DNA of 64,000 nt from Mycobacterium pinniadriaticum. GTDB lineage: Bacteria > Actinomycetota > Actinomycetes > Mycobacteriales > Mycobacteriaceae. How positions within the stretch are numbered: position 1 is the stretch's first letter; every line of letters starts with the position of its first letter. Below the pieces are notes generated by a model. That model searched no databases, had not been told where the DNA came from, and worked only from the letters and a program-made list of their open reading frames with translations. The stretch is taken from NCBI RefSeq assembly GCF_026242045.1, contig NZ_JAPJDO010000001.1, forward strand, positions 186,001 through 250,000. Direction: 5' to 3'. A program made the position numbers and the translations under genes. This document shows, piece by piece, positions 35,241 to 44,529 of this stretch.

Positions 35241-35986
35241 AGCTTCCGCGCATTCGATGCCAGGACAGCATCGACGTGTTCGGCGCCGACCGCATCGGCA
35301 ACCCGCTCGATATCGCTGTCCTGGAACGGAATCGCCGCGCGAGTCGACGGTAGGTCGGTACCGAAGATCAGTGCCCCGGGATTTGCCTTCACGATGCTGC
35401 GCATCAGGGCGTCGGGGTCGCTGACTCTGATCCGGCCGAACCCGGTCGCCTTGACCACCGTCCCGGACTCCACCAATCGCAACAGCGCTCCGCTGATGTC
35501 GTCCGACATGGCCAGATGGTCGACACTGACCTGCGGCAGCGCGGCCAGAGTGGCCTCCAGGCCGGGCAGGTCGGCCGCATCGAGATAGAACTCGCAATGC
35601 CAGCCGGCGATGTCGTTGACCCGACGGGCAAGGGTGTCGATATCGTCCAGCGTCGCTGAACCGCCGCGGTACAGGTTGAACCGGACCGCACGAACGCCGG
35701 CCCGATCCAAGGCAAGGATTTCGGCGTCGGTGGTGTCGGCAGGGATCTGGGTGACACCCACGAAGCCCGGACCCAGCTGCCCCAGAGCATCTTTCACGTA
35801 GCTTTGATCGAATGCCTGGAACGATCCGCTGACGACCGCGCCGCCGGTGACGGGTAGCGGTTGGACCCGTTCTCGGTAGTCGGCGGCGGTGAAGGCATCG
35901 GGTAGATAGCCGTTGTTGGGCACCAACGGAAAACGCGGATCGATGATGTGGAAGTGGGCATCGAAAATGCGCGGTTCCACGCTCAC
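35222..35986 (-). CDS. Amidohydrolase-2 family (TIM-barrel) hydrolase
   Basis: A 254-residue metal-dependent hydrolase or decarboxylase. The N-terminal IFDAHFHIIDPRFP supplies the HxH metal ligands, a VDHLAM strand the next His, and FGTDLPST the metal Asp near residue 212. This subgroup includes 2-pyrone-4,6-dicarboxylate hydrolase and related lactonases. Start GTG 35986 overlaps the GMC oxidoreductase stop by four bases, so it is the last gene of the Rieske operon. A lactone or ring-opened product is a reasonable substrate, by inference. Confidence 0.85.
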   Translation of the reverse strand: MSVEPRIFDAHFHIIDPRFPLVPNNGYLPDAFTAADYRERVQPLPVTGGAVVSGSFQAFDQSYVKDALGQLGPGFVGVTQIPADTTDAEILALDRAGVRAVRFNLYRGGSATLDDIDTLARRVNDIAGWHCEFYLDAADLPGLEATLAALPQVSVDHLAMSDDISGALLRLVESGTVVKATGFGRIRVSDPDALMRSIVKANPGALIFGTDLPSTRAAIPFQDSDIERVADAVGAEHVDAVLASNARKLYRLTP

Positions 35987-37545
35987 TGGCCTGTCCTGAC
36001 GAAGTCGGCGCAGCGTTCGCCGACCATGATCGCCGGGGCGTTGGTGTTGGCCCGGGGAATGCGCGGGAACGCCGACGCATCGGCCACCCGAAGACCCTGC
36101 ACGCCACGGACTCTCAGCTTCTCATCCAGGACGCTTTCGCGATCGGTGCCCATCGCCGCCGAGCAGGCGGGGTGGCCGGTGGTCGCCACCGAACTTCGCA
36201 CCCATGCCTCGATCGCGGCGTCGGTGACGACCTCGGGGCCGGGGTGCAGTTCGGCGGTGATGACCGAGGCGAACGGCTCGGCCGCGACGATCTCCCGGGT
36301 GCGCCGCACCACCCGGATGAATGCCTGCACGTCGTCGGGGTGGGCCAAGGTGTTGAGCCGGATCTCGGGTGCGTCATGCGGATCAGATGATCGAGCCAGC
36401 ACCGTGCCGCGGCTCTTCGGTGTCCAGTAGGACTGCAGTACCGACGACGCGCGGCGCAGCTCGCGGTCGGTCGCGACGAGGCTGACGTAGCTGGGGGAGT
36501 GAATCAACTGGAAATCGGGTGCAGGCAGCTCTGGATGTGATCGGATATGCGCAAGGGCCTCCATCGCGTTGCTGGTCAGCTTGCCGGTTCGGCGAAATAA
36601 CCAGCGCAGCAGCCATTGTGGCTTCTGAGCGTCCGACAGGCCGACGTATTCGGGCTGCACATCCCAGCTCATTGCCGTCGCGGGATGGTCGGTGAGGTTG
36701 GTTCCCACCGCAGGGCTGTCGACGATGGGTGCGATCCCGACCGAACGCAGGTGGGCGGCCGGACCGATGCCGGACAGCTGCAACAACTGTGGTGTCCCGT
36801 ATGCACCCGCCGACAGGACGATTTCGCGGTTGGCACCGACGCGAAGACGTTGCCCCTTGCGCTCATACTCCACGGCCACCGCGCGCCCGTCTCGGATCAC
36901 CACTCGGTGCACGAGCGCGCCTGTTACCACGGTGAAGTTCGAACGCCGCCGCGCCGCGGGCAGATATGCCCGTGCGGCGTTCCAGCGCTGGCCTTTCCAG
37001 ATCGTCACCGGTGCGATAGAGGTGCCGTCGAGATCAGGTCCGCCGACATCCTCGTTGTCGGAGACCCCGGCGGCGCGGGCGGCGGCCACCCACCGAGAGG
37101 AAGTCGGGTCGGGCTCGGGGAGTCTGGTTACCCGGACCGGGCCTGAGGTCCCGTGCGCCGGTCCACCGAGGTAGTGCGACTCGATGCGACGGAATACCGG
37201 CTCGACGTCGGACCAGCCCCACCCCGGCAACTGCCAGCCGTCGTAGTCGAGATGACTACCGCGTACCCACACCATCGCGTTCATCGAACTCGTGCCGCCC
37301 AGCACTCTGCCCCGGGGCTGCGGAATGGTTCGGCCGTCGCAGCCGGGCTCGGGCTGCGAGCTGAAGTCCCAATCGGTCGGTCCGCTCATCTGTGCGGCGA
37401 AGGCCAGCGGGGCGCGTACCGTCAGCCGTCGATCCGAACCGCCGGCCTCCAGCAGCAACACGCTGGATGGCCCCGCGGCCAGGCGGCCGGCCAGTGCGCA
37501 ACCCGCGGATCCGGCACCGATCACGATGTAGTCGTAGTCAGCCAC
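35983..37545 (-). CDS. GMC-family FAD oxidoreductase (choline dehydrogenase/alcohol oxidase-like)
   Basis: A 520-residue glucose-methanol-choline oxidoreductase. It has the FAD motif YIVIGAGSAGCALAGRLA, the GMC signature GRVLGGTSSMNAMVWVRG, AGAYGTPQLLQLSGIG, and the C-terminal active site HPACSAAMG with RVADASAFP. It oxidises an alcohol to aldehyde or ketone with FAD. GTG 37545 begins VADYDYIVIG; the extension to 37593 is not homologous. It lies 11 bp after the ferredoxin stop, inside the Rieske operon. Confidence 0.9.
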   Translation of the reverse strand: MADYDYIVIGAGSAGCALAGRLAAGPSSVLLLEAGGSDRRLTVRAPLAFAAQMSGPTDWDFSSQPEPGCDGRTIPQPRGRVLGGTSSMNAMVWVRGSHLDYDGWQLPGWGWSDVEPVFRRIESHYLGGPAHGTSGPVRVTRLPEPDPTSSRWVAAARAAGVSDNEDVGGPDLDGTSIAPVTIWKGQRWNAARAYLPAARRRSNFTVVTGALVHRVVIRDGRAVAVEYERKGQRLRVGANREIVLSAGAYGTPQLLQLSGIGPAAHLRSVGIAPIVDSPAVGTNLTDHPATAMSWDVQPEYVGLSDAQKPQWLLRWLFRRTGKLTSNAMEALAHIRSHPELPAPDFQLIHSPSYVSLVATDRELRRASSVLQSYWTPKSRGTVLARSSDPHDAPEIRLNTLAHPDDVQAFIRVVRRTREIVAAEPFASVITAELHPGPEVVTDAAIEAWVRSSVATTGHPACSAAMGTDRESVLDEKLRVRGVQGLRVADASAFPRIPRANTNAPAIMVGERCADFVRTGQ

Positions 37546-37556
37546 GGTTGTGGACG

Positions 37557-37751
37557 CTAGCCCCCGTCGACCTCGATCGCGTGTTCGGGGCAATCCTGGG
37601 CCGCTTTGCCGACGAGATCGTGGTACTGCGCCGGGATCTCGTCGAGTATCACCTCGGCGAAGCCGTCAGCGGTCCAGCCGAACACCGCCGGACAGATCGA
37701 CACGCAGTCGCCGTGTCCGGCGCAGCGGTCCGAATCGACCGAGGCCTTCAT
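37557..37751 (-). CDS. 3Fe-4S ferredoxin of the Rieske operon
   Basis: A 64-residue ferredoxin. RCAGHGDCVSICP gives C10, C16 and C20, and DCPEHAIEVDGG gives the C-terminal cysteine. H13 occupies the variable ligand site, so a 3Fe-4S cluster is likely (CxxHxxC...CP). ATG 37751 follows the upstream NTF2-like stop by 14 bases. Probably the electron donor to the Rieske oxygenase, although no NAD(P)H ferredoxin reductase is encoded in the operon. Confidence 0.88.
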   Translation of the reverse strand: MKASVDSDRCAGHGDCVSICPAVFGWTADGFAEVILDEIPAQYHDLVGKAAQDCPEHAIEVDGG

Positions 37752-37765
37752 TGTCACCCCATTCG

Positions 37766-38218
37766 TCAGATCTCGACACCTTCGTAGCTGGCGAGCATAT
37801 CGGGATCGGGCAGTGCCATTTGCAGATAGACGTCGATGCGGGTGATCTTTTCGGATGGCCCGAATTCGTAGACCGACACCGAGTTGACCGAGTTGCTGAA
37901 ATCGCCGATTCTGCTGTGCTCTTCGAGCTCCAAGAACACCACGTGGTCGGCCTCGGTGACCCGCTTGAACTCCGAGTCCCACTCCGACGAGGCCGCCCAG
38001 TTGGTCAGGAAGGTGACATACTCCTGCCAGTTCATCACCTCTTTGAAATTTCCCACCCGCACGAAATTGTGGGTGTCGATGAGCTCCGCGAGAGGTGCCC
38101 AGCTCTCGGCGGTGAAGCCGGGCTGCTTTGCCGCGTCGACCAGCCGCTTCATCAGCACGGTGTACTCCAACACCGCGCGGGCCCGGCCGGTGTGGTGGGT
38201 GATGTCCGGTACCGCCAT
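37766..38218 (-). CDS. NTF2-like (SnoaL-like) protein, second in the Rieske operon
   Basis: A 150-residue NTF2-like polypeptide. FTAESWAPLAELIDTHNFVRVGNF and DFSNSVNSVSVYEFGPSEKITRIDVYLQ give the curved-sheet pattern. Its ATG overlaps the stop of the first NTF2-like gene (TGATG). Could be a dehydratase, isomerase or a small beta-type subunit partner of the oxygenase. Catalytic residues not identifiable. Two adjacent, diverged NTF2-like genes may form a heteromer. Confidence 0.78.
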   Translation of the reverse strand: MAVPDITHHTGRARAVLEYTVLMKRLVDAAKQPGFTAESWAPLAELIDTHNFVRVGNFKEVMNWQEYVTFLTNWAASSEWDSEFKRVTEADHVVFLELEEHSRIGDFSNSVNSVSVYEFGPSEKITRIDVYLQMALPDPDMLASYEGVEI

Positions 38219-38745
38219 CAGACTGTCAACCCTTCTTCGACCAGTCGGCGTTCCAGAGCGTCGGTGTATTCATGGGTTCCGCGGAACGGCCCGTGCACGC
38301 CGATCGCGACATCGAGGAAGTCGCTGTACTCGCTGTTGACGTGGGTTTCCCACCGGGTGACCTCGCCGTCGTCATTGGTGTCGACGAAACTGTAAGAGTA
38401 GAAGCCCATTACGGTGCCGTCGGCCTTGTTGGTGCCCTGCCATCGGGTCTTCATCACGAACCCGTTGTCGGCGGGCCAGTGCCTGAAGTCGACGGGCTTC
38501 CAGTCCGGGAACCGCAGCGAGTACACCTTGGCTTCCATGGTCGATGCGCGAGCGGACTCCTCCGGGAACTCGCTCAGTTTGAACGCTTCGTCGCCGGTGA
38601 AGTAGGGCGATGCGTACATGCAGTCCGGATGAAACTTCCAGACCTCGACGAACTTCTCCCCGTCCTGCACGCCTTGGCGCAGGTAGGCGTCACCATAGGC
38701 GTGGGCCATCCGGTTGTGCAGGGCTATGCGGTCCTCGAGATTCAC
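38218..38745 (-). CDS. NTF2-like (SnoaL-like) protein, first in the Rieske operon
   Basis: A 175-residue protein of NTF2-like length and pattern: RIALHNRMAHAYGDAYLRQGVQDGEKFVEVW and VMGFYSYSFVDTNDDGEVTRWETHV. GTG 38745 overlaps the Rieske stop (GTGA), which fixes the start; ATG 38769 is a less likely alternative. Its place directly after the oxygenase alpha subunit is where ring-hydroxylating dioxygenases encode their NTF2-fold beta subunit, so it may be a beta-like subunit rather than a separate enzyme. Confidence 0.75.
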   Translation of the reverse strand: MNLEDRIALHNRMAHAYGDAYLRQGVQDGEKFVEVWKFHPDCMYASPYFTGDEAFKLSEFPEESARASTMEAKVYSLRFPDWKPVDFRHWPADNGFVMKTRWQGTNKADGTVMGFYSYSFVDTNDDGEVTRWETHVNSEYSDFLDVAIGVHGPFRGTHEYTDALERRLVEEGLTV

Positions 38746-40097
38746 TGGGCTGCCGTTCCGGCTATCCATCGGTCCATGGTGTCGTGGAACTTTGCGACGA
38801 CGACTTCCTCTTTCACCAGCGTCAAGTGGTCGAGGCCCGCATTGCGTAGGCCGGCCTGCTGGCGCTGCATCTGCTCGTAATCCTGTTGCAGCGCTTCGAA
38901 ATACTTGTAACTGCCCGGCTCGTCGACCTCGGTCAGGTCGACTTTGAAGGCGTCGGCCATCTCGGGTGGCAGATACATATAACTGGCCACATGCCAGATG
39001 CACCGGTTGGGATCTCCGTCGGGGTGCGGTCTGGACAGGATCACGTGGCACTCGCCGGCACGGATGGTCATCATGAAGTTGGGGAAGAGGAACCAGCCGT
39101 GGTTGTCGCTCATCTGGGCGTCGGTGAGTCCACTGACGTCCAGTCCCATCTCCGTCAGGTGCGTGCGGGTGGCCTTCTGTAGCAGGAAGCGCGCCGTGAC
39201 ACCCTCGGGGAAGTCGATGGACCCGTCGTCGGCGGTGTACTCCTTGACCAATTCCTGGAATCGCGGGATCACCGCGACCGTGCCCGGGAAGGTTTCGGGC
39301 AGAGCGAGGGTTCCCTCGACCTGCTTCTCCGGGGTGGCCCCAACGACCTCGAAAGGTGCCATGGCGATGCTGTGGTTCTCGAAGAATTTGTAGCGCGTGG
39401 TCTCGGGCTGGATGTTGAGGACTGCCAGCAGTTGCGGGTGCACGCCATTGACGTGGTAGCCCTCGTTGAAGGCATCCATGACGACTTTCCAGTTGCAGTC
39501 CAATGCCTCTCGGACGTTCATCACCGTCGACATCAGTTCCAGGTGGTACGGCTCGAGAGTCGCCATGGCCTCTTCGCCGAGCCACTCCGCCAACGGCTGG
39601 GCACCGGGATCGGGGTTGATGAAGATGAAACCGCCGAAGGAGTCCACCGGCACCTGGATCAGAGAGTTGTCGCTCTTGTCGAGGTTGCCCGAGCTTTCTT
39701 CCCGCAGCAGTCCCTTGAGTCGGCCGTCGAGGTCATAGGACCACAGGTGGTACTGGCACAGGAAGCCGCGCTTGGCGTTGCCGGTACGGCCCTGGCAGAT
39801 CGCGTTGCCGCGATGCCGGCAGGCGTTGACGAAGCCGCGAAGCTTCTCGTCCTTGCCGCGCACGATAAGAAAGGACTGGTCGTAGACCTTGTACTCCATC
39901 CAATCGCCGATCTTGGGGAGATCGTCGACCCGTCCGGCGACCTGCCACGTCTTCATCCAGATCGCCTCGCGCTCGCGTTGGGCGTACTCCGTCGACCGGT
40001 AGCGGTCCGCGGAGACCCGAGGCGTGAATTGTCCGGCCAGGTCGTCCAGGCCCGGGGCGTGGTCGACCCATTCGCCGGGCAGCGCGGTTGCTGTCAT
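38742..40097 (-). CDS. Rieske non-haem iron oxygenase, alpha (large) subunit
   Basis: A 451-residue oxygenase. Rieske 2Fe-2S ligands are CRH (in NACRHRGNAIC) and CQYH (in LCQYHLWSYD). The mononuclear iron site is in DAFNEGYHVNGVHP, with the bridging acidic residue and two His; the third carboxylate ligand is further C-terminal. It hydroxylates or demethylates an organic substrate with O2 and electrons from the operon's ferredoxin. AGGAGG lies nine bases before ATG 40097. First gene of a six-gene leftward operon with an AT-rich promoter region upstream. Substrate unknown. Confidence 0.93.
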   Translation of the reverse strand: MTATALPGEWVDHAPGLDDLAGQFTPRVSADRYRSTEYAQREREAIWMKTWQVAGRVDDLPKIGDWMEYKVYDQSFLIVRGKDEKLRGFVNACRHRGNAICQGRTGNAKRGFLCQYHLWSYDLDGRLKGLLREESSGNLDKSDNSLIQVPVDSFGGFIFINPDPGAQPLAEWLGEEAMATLEPYHLELMSTVMNVREALDCNWKVVMDAFNEGYHVNGVHPQLLAVLNIQPETTRYKFFENHSIAMAPFEVVGATPEKQVEGTLALPETFPGTVAVIPRFQELVKEYTADDGSIDFPEGVTARFLLQKATRTHLTEMGLDVSGLTDAQMSDNHGWFLFPNFMMTIRAGECHVILSRPHPDGDPNRCIWHVASYMYLPPEMADAFKVDLTEVDEPGSYKYFEALQQDYEQMQRQQAGLRNAGLDHLTLVKEEVVVAKFHDTMDRWIAGTAAQ

Positions 40098-40180
40098 GAC
40101 GTGAAACCTCCTGAGCTCAGGAACACTTCTGCGACGGTTTTCTCGCGACGTTGATCGTCGGCACATCGCAGCGCGCCCAA

Positions 40181-40207
40181 CTAATTAATCGATTGATTGA
40201 TTTATGA
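40181..40207. promoter_or_regulatory. AT-rich operator/promoter candidate upstream of the Rieske operon
   Basis: An isolated AT-rich island with the 8-bp palindrome AATCGATT (40187-40194) and three tandem GATT units (GATTGATTGATT, 40191-40202), 90-110 bp before the Rieske start in otherwise GC-rich DNA. Plausible binding site for the TetR at 34581-35240. The rest of 40098-40264 shows no gene. Confidence 0.4.
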
Positions 40208-40264
40208 TGCGGGCCACATGCAGACGTGTCAAGGTGTGGTGCGGTCGCGTGCGCCCGGCGCTCG

Positions 40265-40903
40265 TCAGCGCGCCGGAGAACGCCAGTAGCGGGGGGCACG
40301 GACACCGGCCGAGCGCAGTTCGAGTGCGGCCAGTCCCCGAATGGCATAGGGATCCTCGCGCCGCCACGCGCCGACCGGGTCGAAGCTGACCTCGGTGAGC
40401 CGGCGCAGCGGCCGATTGGCCAGTGCCCGCAGTGCCAGCAGTTGCTCACCGGCCGGGGTTCTGGCCAGCATGATCACCGTCCATTTGCGCCGGAAGAAGC
40501 GGATCCGAAGAAACAGCCAGGGCATCCCGATCGCCAGGATCGGCGGCGCGGCCACCGCGATGCCCAGCAGCACCGCCAGCCAGGACGCGGTGGTGTCGAG
40601 GTTGTTGCCCGCGCCGGCCAGGTCGAGGGCCGCCTCGCTGGCCGCGCGCAGCGGTTTGGAGACCGTGTCGCCGACTAGCGGGATCTTGTGCGCACTGTCA
40701 CCGGCGGAGTTCAGGTTGTCCGAGATCCCGGTGGCACCGTCTTTGACCTGGCGGCCCACCTCCGCGATGGTCGCGACCGCGGCGTGAACGGCCAGACCGA
40801 CCAGCACCCATATCGTGATCCATAGCGCGACCAGCAGGTCGCTGACCAACTGCGCGAGCAGCCGACCCGGCGTGGTGGCGTAGGGCAGGAACCGCGATCT
40901 CAT
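40265..40903 (-). CDS. Membrane protein, Rv0779c-type
   Basis: A 212-residue protein with one hydrophobic segment near residues 22-45 (SDLLVALWITIWVLVGLAVHAAVATI) and a second near 108-130 (WLAVLLGIAVAAPPILAIGMPWLF). An extracytoplasmic helical stretch lies between them, and a basic cytosolic C-terminus ends RAPRYWRSPAR. Function unknown. Its place just before purC matches Rv0779c, so it marks the right edge of the insert that replaces cyp126. Divergent from purC with 51 bp between starts. Confidence 0.8.
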   Translation of the reverse strand: MRSRFLPYATTPGRLLAQLVSDLLVALWITIWVLVGLAVHAAVATIAEVGRQVKDGATGISDNLNSAGDSAHKIPLVGDTVSKPLRAASEAALDLAGAGNNLDTTASWLAVLLGIAVAAPPILAIGMPWLFLRIRFFRRKWTVIMLARTPAGEQLLALRALANRPLRRLTEVSFDPVGAWRREDPYAIRGLAALELRSAGVRAPRYWRSPAR

Positions 40904-40954
40904 GGCTCGATCCCAGCACAGTCGCGCCGGGTCAGGGGCCGTTAGGCTGACGCG

Positions 40955-41848
40955 ATGCGCCCTGCTCTGAGCGACTATCAACACCTGGCCAGCGGTAAGG
41001 TTCGCGAGCTCTATCGCATCGATGACAAGCATCTGTTGTTCGTCGCCAGCGACCGGATCTCCGCCTATGACTATGTTCTGGACAGCCTGATCCCGGATAA
41101 GGGTCGAATCCTCACCGCGATGAGCGTCTTCTTTTTCGACTACATCGACGCGCCCAACCACCTGGCCGGCCCGCCCGACGATCCCCGCATCCCCGATGAG
41201 GTGCTGGGCCGTGCTCTGGTGGTGCGCCAGCTGGAGATGGTGCCGATCGAGTGCGTGGCCCGCGGTTATCTGACCGGCTCGGGCCTGCTGGACTACCAGC
41301 GCAACGGCACGGTCTGCGGCATCGTGTTACCCCCAGGCCTGGTCGAGGCCAGCAAGTTCGCCTCGCCGTTGTTCACCCCGGCGACCAAGGCCGAACTGGG
41401 CGAGCACGACGAGAACATCTCATTCAACCGGACCATCGAGCTGGTCGGCGCCGTGCGCGCCAACCAGCTACGTGAGCGCACCCTGCAGATCTACATTCAG
41501 GCGGCCGACCACGCGTTGACGAAAGGCATCATCATCGCCGACACGAAGTTCGAGTTCGGTGTCGACGACGACGATCGGGTGGTGCTGGCCGACGAGGTCT
41601 TCACCCCGGATTCGTCCCGGTACTGGCCGGCCGACACCTATCGCGCGGGTGTGGTGCAGCCAAGCTTCGACAAGCAGTTCGTCCGCAATTGGCTTACCGG
41701 ACCCGAATCGGGCTGGGACCGTTACGGTTCCACTCCGCCACCGCCGTTGCCCGACGATATCGTCGAAGCCACCCGGGCCCGCTACATCGAAGCCTACGAA
41801 CGCATTTCCGGGCTGTCGTTCGCCGACTGGATTGGACCCAGCGCATGA
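40955..41848 (+). CDS. purC: SAICAR synthetase (phosphoribosylaminoimidazole-succinocarboxamide synthase)
   Basis: A 297-residue enzyme that adds aspartate to CAIR with ATP, step 7 of IMP synthesis. Diagnostic segments are [49 protein letters not shown], and IADTKFEFG followed by [16 protein letters not shown] 40955. The stop overlaps the ptrB start (ATGA), so the peptidase is translated from the purC message. Confidence 0.97.
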   Translation: MRPALSDYQHLASGKVRELYRIDDKHLLFVASDRISAYDYVLDSLIPDKGRILTAMSVFFFDYIDAPNHLAGPPDDPRIPDEVLGRALVVRQLEMVPIECVARGYLTGSGLLDYQRNGTVCGIVLPPGLVEASKFASPLFTPATKAELGEHDENISFNRTIELVGAVRANQLRERTLQIYIQAADHALTKGIIIADTKFEFGVDDDDRVVLADEVFTPDSSRYWPADTYRAGVVQPSFDKQFVRNWLTGPESGWDRYGSTPPPPLPDDIVEATRARYIEAYERISGLSFADWIGPSA

Positions 41849-43959
41849 TCCCTCCCAACGCGAAACGTGTCGACACGCACCGTGTCCACCACGACGACGT
41901 TTTCGTCGACCCGTACGAATGGCTGCGCGAAAAGTCTGATCCGGAGGTCATCGCCCACCTGGAAGCCGAGAACGTCTACGCCGACCGCGCGACGGCGTAC
42001 CTGGAGCCGTTGCGGCAGAAGATCTTCGAAGAGATCAAGGCCCGCACCAAGGAAACCGATATGTCGGTTCCGACTCGGCGAGGTCAGTGGTGGTACTACG
42101 GGCGCAGTTTCGAAGGCAAACAGTACGGGGCGCACTGCCGGTGCCCGATCACCGGACCCGACGATTGGGATCCGCCGGTGTTCGACGAGGACACCGACGT
42201 TCCCGGTGAACAGGTACTGCTCGACGAGAACACCGAAGCCGATGGATACGACTTCTTCGCGCTCGGCGCCATCGGCGTGAGTCTCGACGGCCATCTGTTG
42301 GCCTATTCGGTCGATGTCATCGGCGATGAGCGGTACACGCTGCGATTCAAGGATTTACGCACCGGTGAGCTCTACGCCGACGAGATCACCGGCATCTCAT
42401 CCGGGGTGACGTGGGCCGCGGACAACGCGACTGTCTACTACACGACCGTCGACGAGGCGTGGCGTCCGGACACCGTATGGCGTCACCGACTCGGATCCGG
42501 TGAGCCCGACGAGAAGGTGTTCCACGAACCAGACGAACGGTTCTGGATCGGGATGGGCCGCACCCGCAGCGATAAGTACCTGATCATCGCGGCCGGCTCG
42601 GCGATCACCTCGCAAGTGTGGTTCGGCGATGCCGCCGACCCGAATGCCGTCTTCACCAGCGTGCTACCCCGCCGCGACGGTATCGAGTACTCGGTGGAGC
42701 ATGCGGTCATCGGCGGTGAGGACAAGTTCCTCATCCTGCACAACGATGGCGCGGTCAACTTCACGCTCGTCGAAGCGCCGGTCGCCGACCCGGAAGACCA
42801 GCGCACATTGATCCCGGCGCGTGATGACGTCCGGCTCGACGGCGTCGACGCCTTCGCCGACCATCTGGTCGTCAGTTACCGGCGGGAGGCACTACCGCGG
42901 ATTCAGTTGTGGCCCATCACCGCCGACGGCTATGGAACGCCCGAGGAGATCGGTTTCGACTCGGAACTGACCTCGGCGGGATTGGCCGGCAATCCCAATT
43001 GGTCGACCCCCAAGTTGCGAGTGGGTACCACCTCGTTCGTCACTCCGTTGCGCATCTACGACCTCGACCTGTCCACCGGCGACCGAGCGTTGCTGCGTGA
43101 GCAACCGGTACTGGGCGGTTACCGCCGCGAGGACTATGTCGAGCGCCGCGACTGGGCCGTCGCCGATGACGGTACCCGGGTGCCGATCTCCGTCATCCAC
43201 AAGGCGGGTATTGAATTCCCGGCTCCCACAGTGCTCTACGGCTACGGCGCGTACGAATCGTCTGAGGATCCCCGCTTTTCGGTGGCTCGACTGTCGCTAC
43301 TCGACCGCGGAATGGTTTTCGCCGTCGCCCACATTCGCGGCGGCGGTGAGATGGGGAGGCTCTGGTACGAGCACGGCAAGCTGCTGCGGAAGCGGAACAC
43401 GTTCACCGACTTCATCACGGTGGCACAACACCTCGTGGACTCCGGTCTGACCCGGCCCCAGAATCTGGTGGCACTCGGGGGCAGCGCCGGTGGTCTGCTG
43501 ATGGGTGCGGTCGCCAACCTCGCCCCGGGGCTGTTCGCCGGTATCCTCGCGCAAGTGCCCTTCGTGGATCCCCTCACCACGATCCTGGACCCGTCTCTGC
43601 CGTTGACGGTGACGGAGTGGGACGAGTGGGGAAACCCGCTGGAGAACAAGGACGTCTACTTCTACATGAAGTCCTATTCGCCGTACGAGAACGTCGAGGC
43701 CAAGGAGTATCCCGCGATCCTGGCAATGACATCGCTCAACGACACCCGGGTTCTCTACGTCGAGCCCGCGAAGTGGGTTGCCGCGCTTCGGCACACCAAG
43801 ACCGACGAACATCCGGTGCTGCTGAAAACCCAGATGGCCGCCGGGCACGGCGGGATCAGCGGCCGCTACGAACGCTGGAAGGAAGCGGCGTTCCAATACG
43901 CGTGGCTACTGGCCACCGCCGACCCGGGACACTACGGCACACCCGCGGGCGGCTCTTGA
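41845..43959 (+). CDS. ptrB: Oligopeptidase B (S9 prolyl-oligopeptidase family)
   Basis: A 704-residue serine peptidase cleaving short peptides after basic residues in the cytosol. The N-terminal beta-propeller spans about residues 70-400. The catalytic alpha/beta-hydrolase domain has the nucleophile in [26 protein letters not shown], Asp near LNDTRV, and His in [12 protein letters not shown]. The gene is continuous here, whereas M. tuberculosis H37Rv is annotated with two parts (Rv0781/Rv0782). Overlaps purC by four bases. Confidence 0.93.
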   Translation: MIPPNAKRVDTHRVHHDDVFVDPYEWLREKSDPEVIAHLEAENVYADRATAYLEPLRQKIFEEIKARTKETDMSVPTRRGQWWYYGRSFEGKQYGAHCRCPITGPDDWDPPVFDEDTDVPGEQVLLDENTEADGYDFFALGAIGVSLDGHLLAYSVDVIGDERYTLRFKDLRTGELYADEITGISSGVTWAADNATVYYTTVDEAWRPDTVWRHRLGSGEPDEKVFHEPDERFWIGMGRTRSDKYLIIAAGSAITSQVWFGDAADPNAVFTSVLPRRDGIEYSVEHAVIGGEDKFLILHNDGAVNFTLVEAPVADPEDQRTLIPARDDVRLDGVDAFADHLVVSYRREALPRIQLWPITADGYGTPEEIGFDSELTSAGLAGNPNWSTPKLRVGTTSFVTPLRIYDLDLSTGDRALLREQPVLGGYRREDYVERRDWAVADDGTRVPISVIHKAGIEFPAPTVLYGYGAYESSEDPRFSVARLSLLDRGMVFAVAHIRGGGEMGRLWYEHGKLLRKRNTFTDFITVAQHLVDSGLTRPQNLVALGGSAGGLLMGAVANLAPGLFAGILAQVPFVDPLTTILDPSLPLTVTEWDEWGNPLENKDVYFYMKSYSPYENVEAKEYPAILAMTSLNDTRVLYVEPAKWVAALRHTKTDEHPVLLKTQMAAGHGGISGRYERWKEAAFQYAWLLATADPGHYGTPAGGS

Positions 43960-43972
43960 TAGCGTCAGCGGC

Positions 43973-44461
43973 ATGAGTCTGACCGAGATCCCGCTCACCA
44001 CGCTCACCGGTGCGCCCACCTCGCTGGCCGATTATGCCGACCGCGCGGTGCTCCTGGTCAATGTGGCCTCCAAGTGCGGTCTGACCCCGCAGTACGCGGC
44101 CCTCGAACAGCTGGCCCGCGACTACGCCGACCGTGGCCTGGCCGTGATCGGGGTGCCGTGTAACCAATTCATGGGGCAGGAGCCCGGGACGCCGGAGGAA
44201 ATCCAGACCTTCTGCTCGACCACCTACGGGGTGACATTCCCGCTGCTGGCCAAGACCGATGTCAACGGGCCCGAGCGGCATCCGCTCTACGCCGAGCTCA
44301 CCACCTTTGCCGACGACGAGGGGCAGGCCGGCGACATCCAATGGAATTTCGAGAAATTCGTCATCGCGCCCGGCGGCACGGTGGTCAACCGGTTCCGCCC
44401 GCGCACCGAGCCGGATGCTCCCGAAGTGGTTGCCGCGATCGAGGCCGTGTTGCCGGGCTGA
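43973..44461 (+). CDS. Glutathione peroxidase family thiol peroxidase
   Basis: A 162-residue thioredoxin-fold peroxidase. NVASKCGLTPQYAALE carries the peroxidatic cysteine (Cys, not selenocysteine). Gln in the CNQFMGQEP motif and WNFEKFVI supply the rest of the catalytic tetrad. Resolving cysteine candidates are C in IGVPCNQF or QTFCSTT. In actinobacteria such proteins use thioredoxin or mycothiol rather than glutathione. Starts 14 bp after ptrB, probably in the same transcript. Role: removal of lipid or hydrogen peroxides. Confidence 0.92.
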   Translation: MSLTEIPLTTLTGAPTSLADYADRAVLLVNVASKCGLTPQYAALEQLARDYADRGLAVIGVPCNQFMGQEPGTPEEIQTFCSTTYGVTFPLLAKTDVNGPERHPLYAELTTFADDEGQAGDIQWNFEKFVIAPGGTVVNRFRPRTEPDAPEVVAAIEAVLPG

Positions 44462-44529
44462 ACCGGATAGACGCCTGACATCTGGCTGCCCGACACCCTC
44501 CGGAAACCTGAAATTGCCACACTGCGAAC

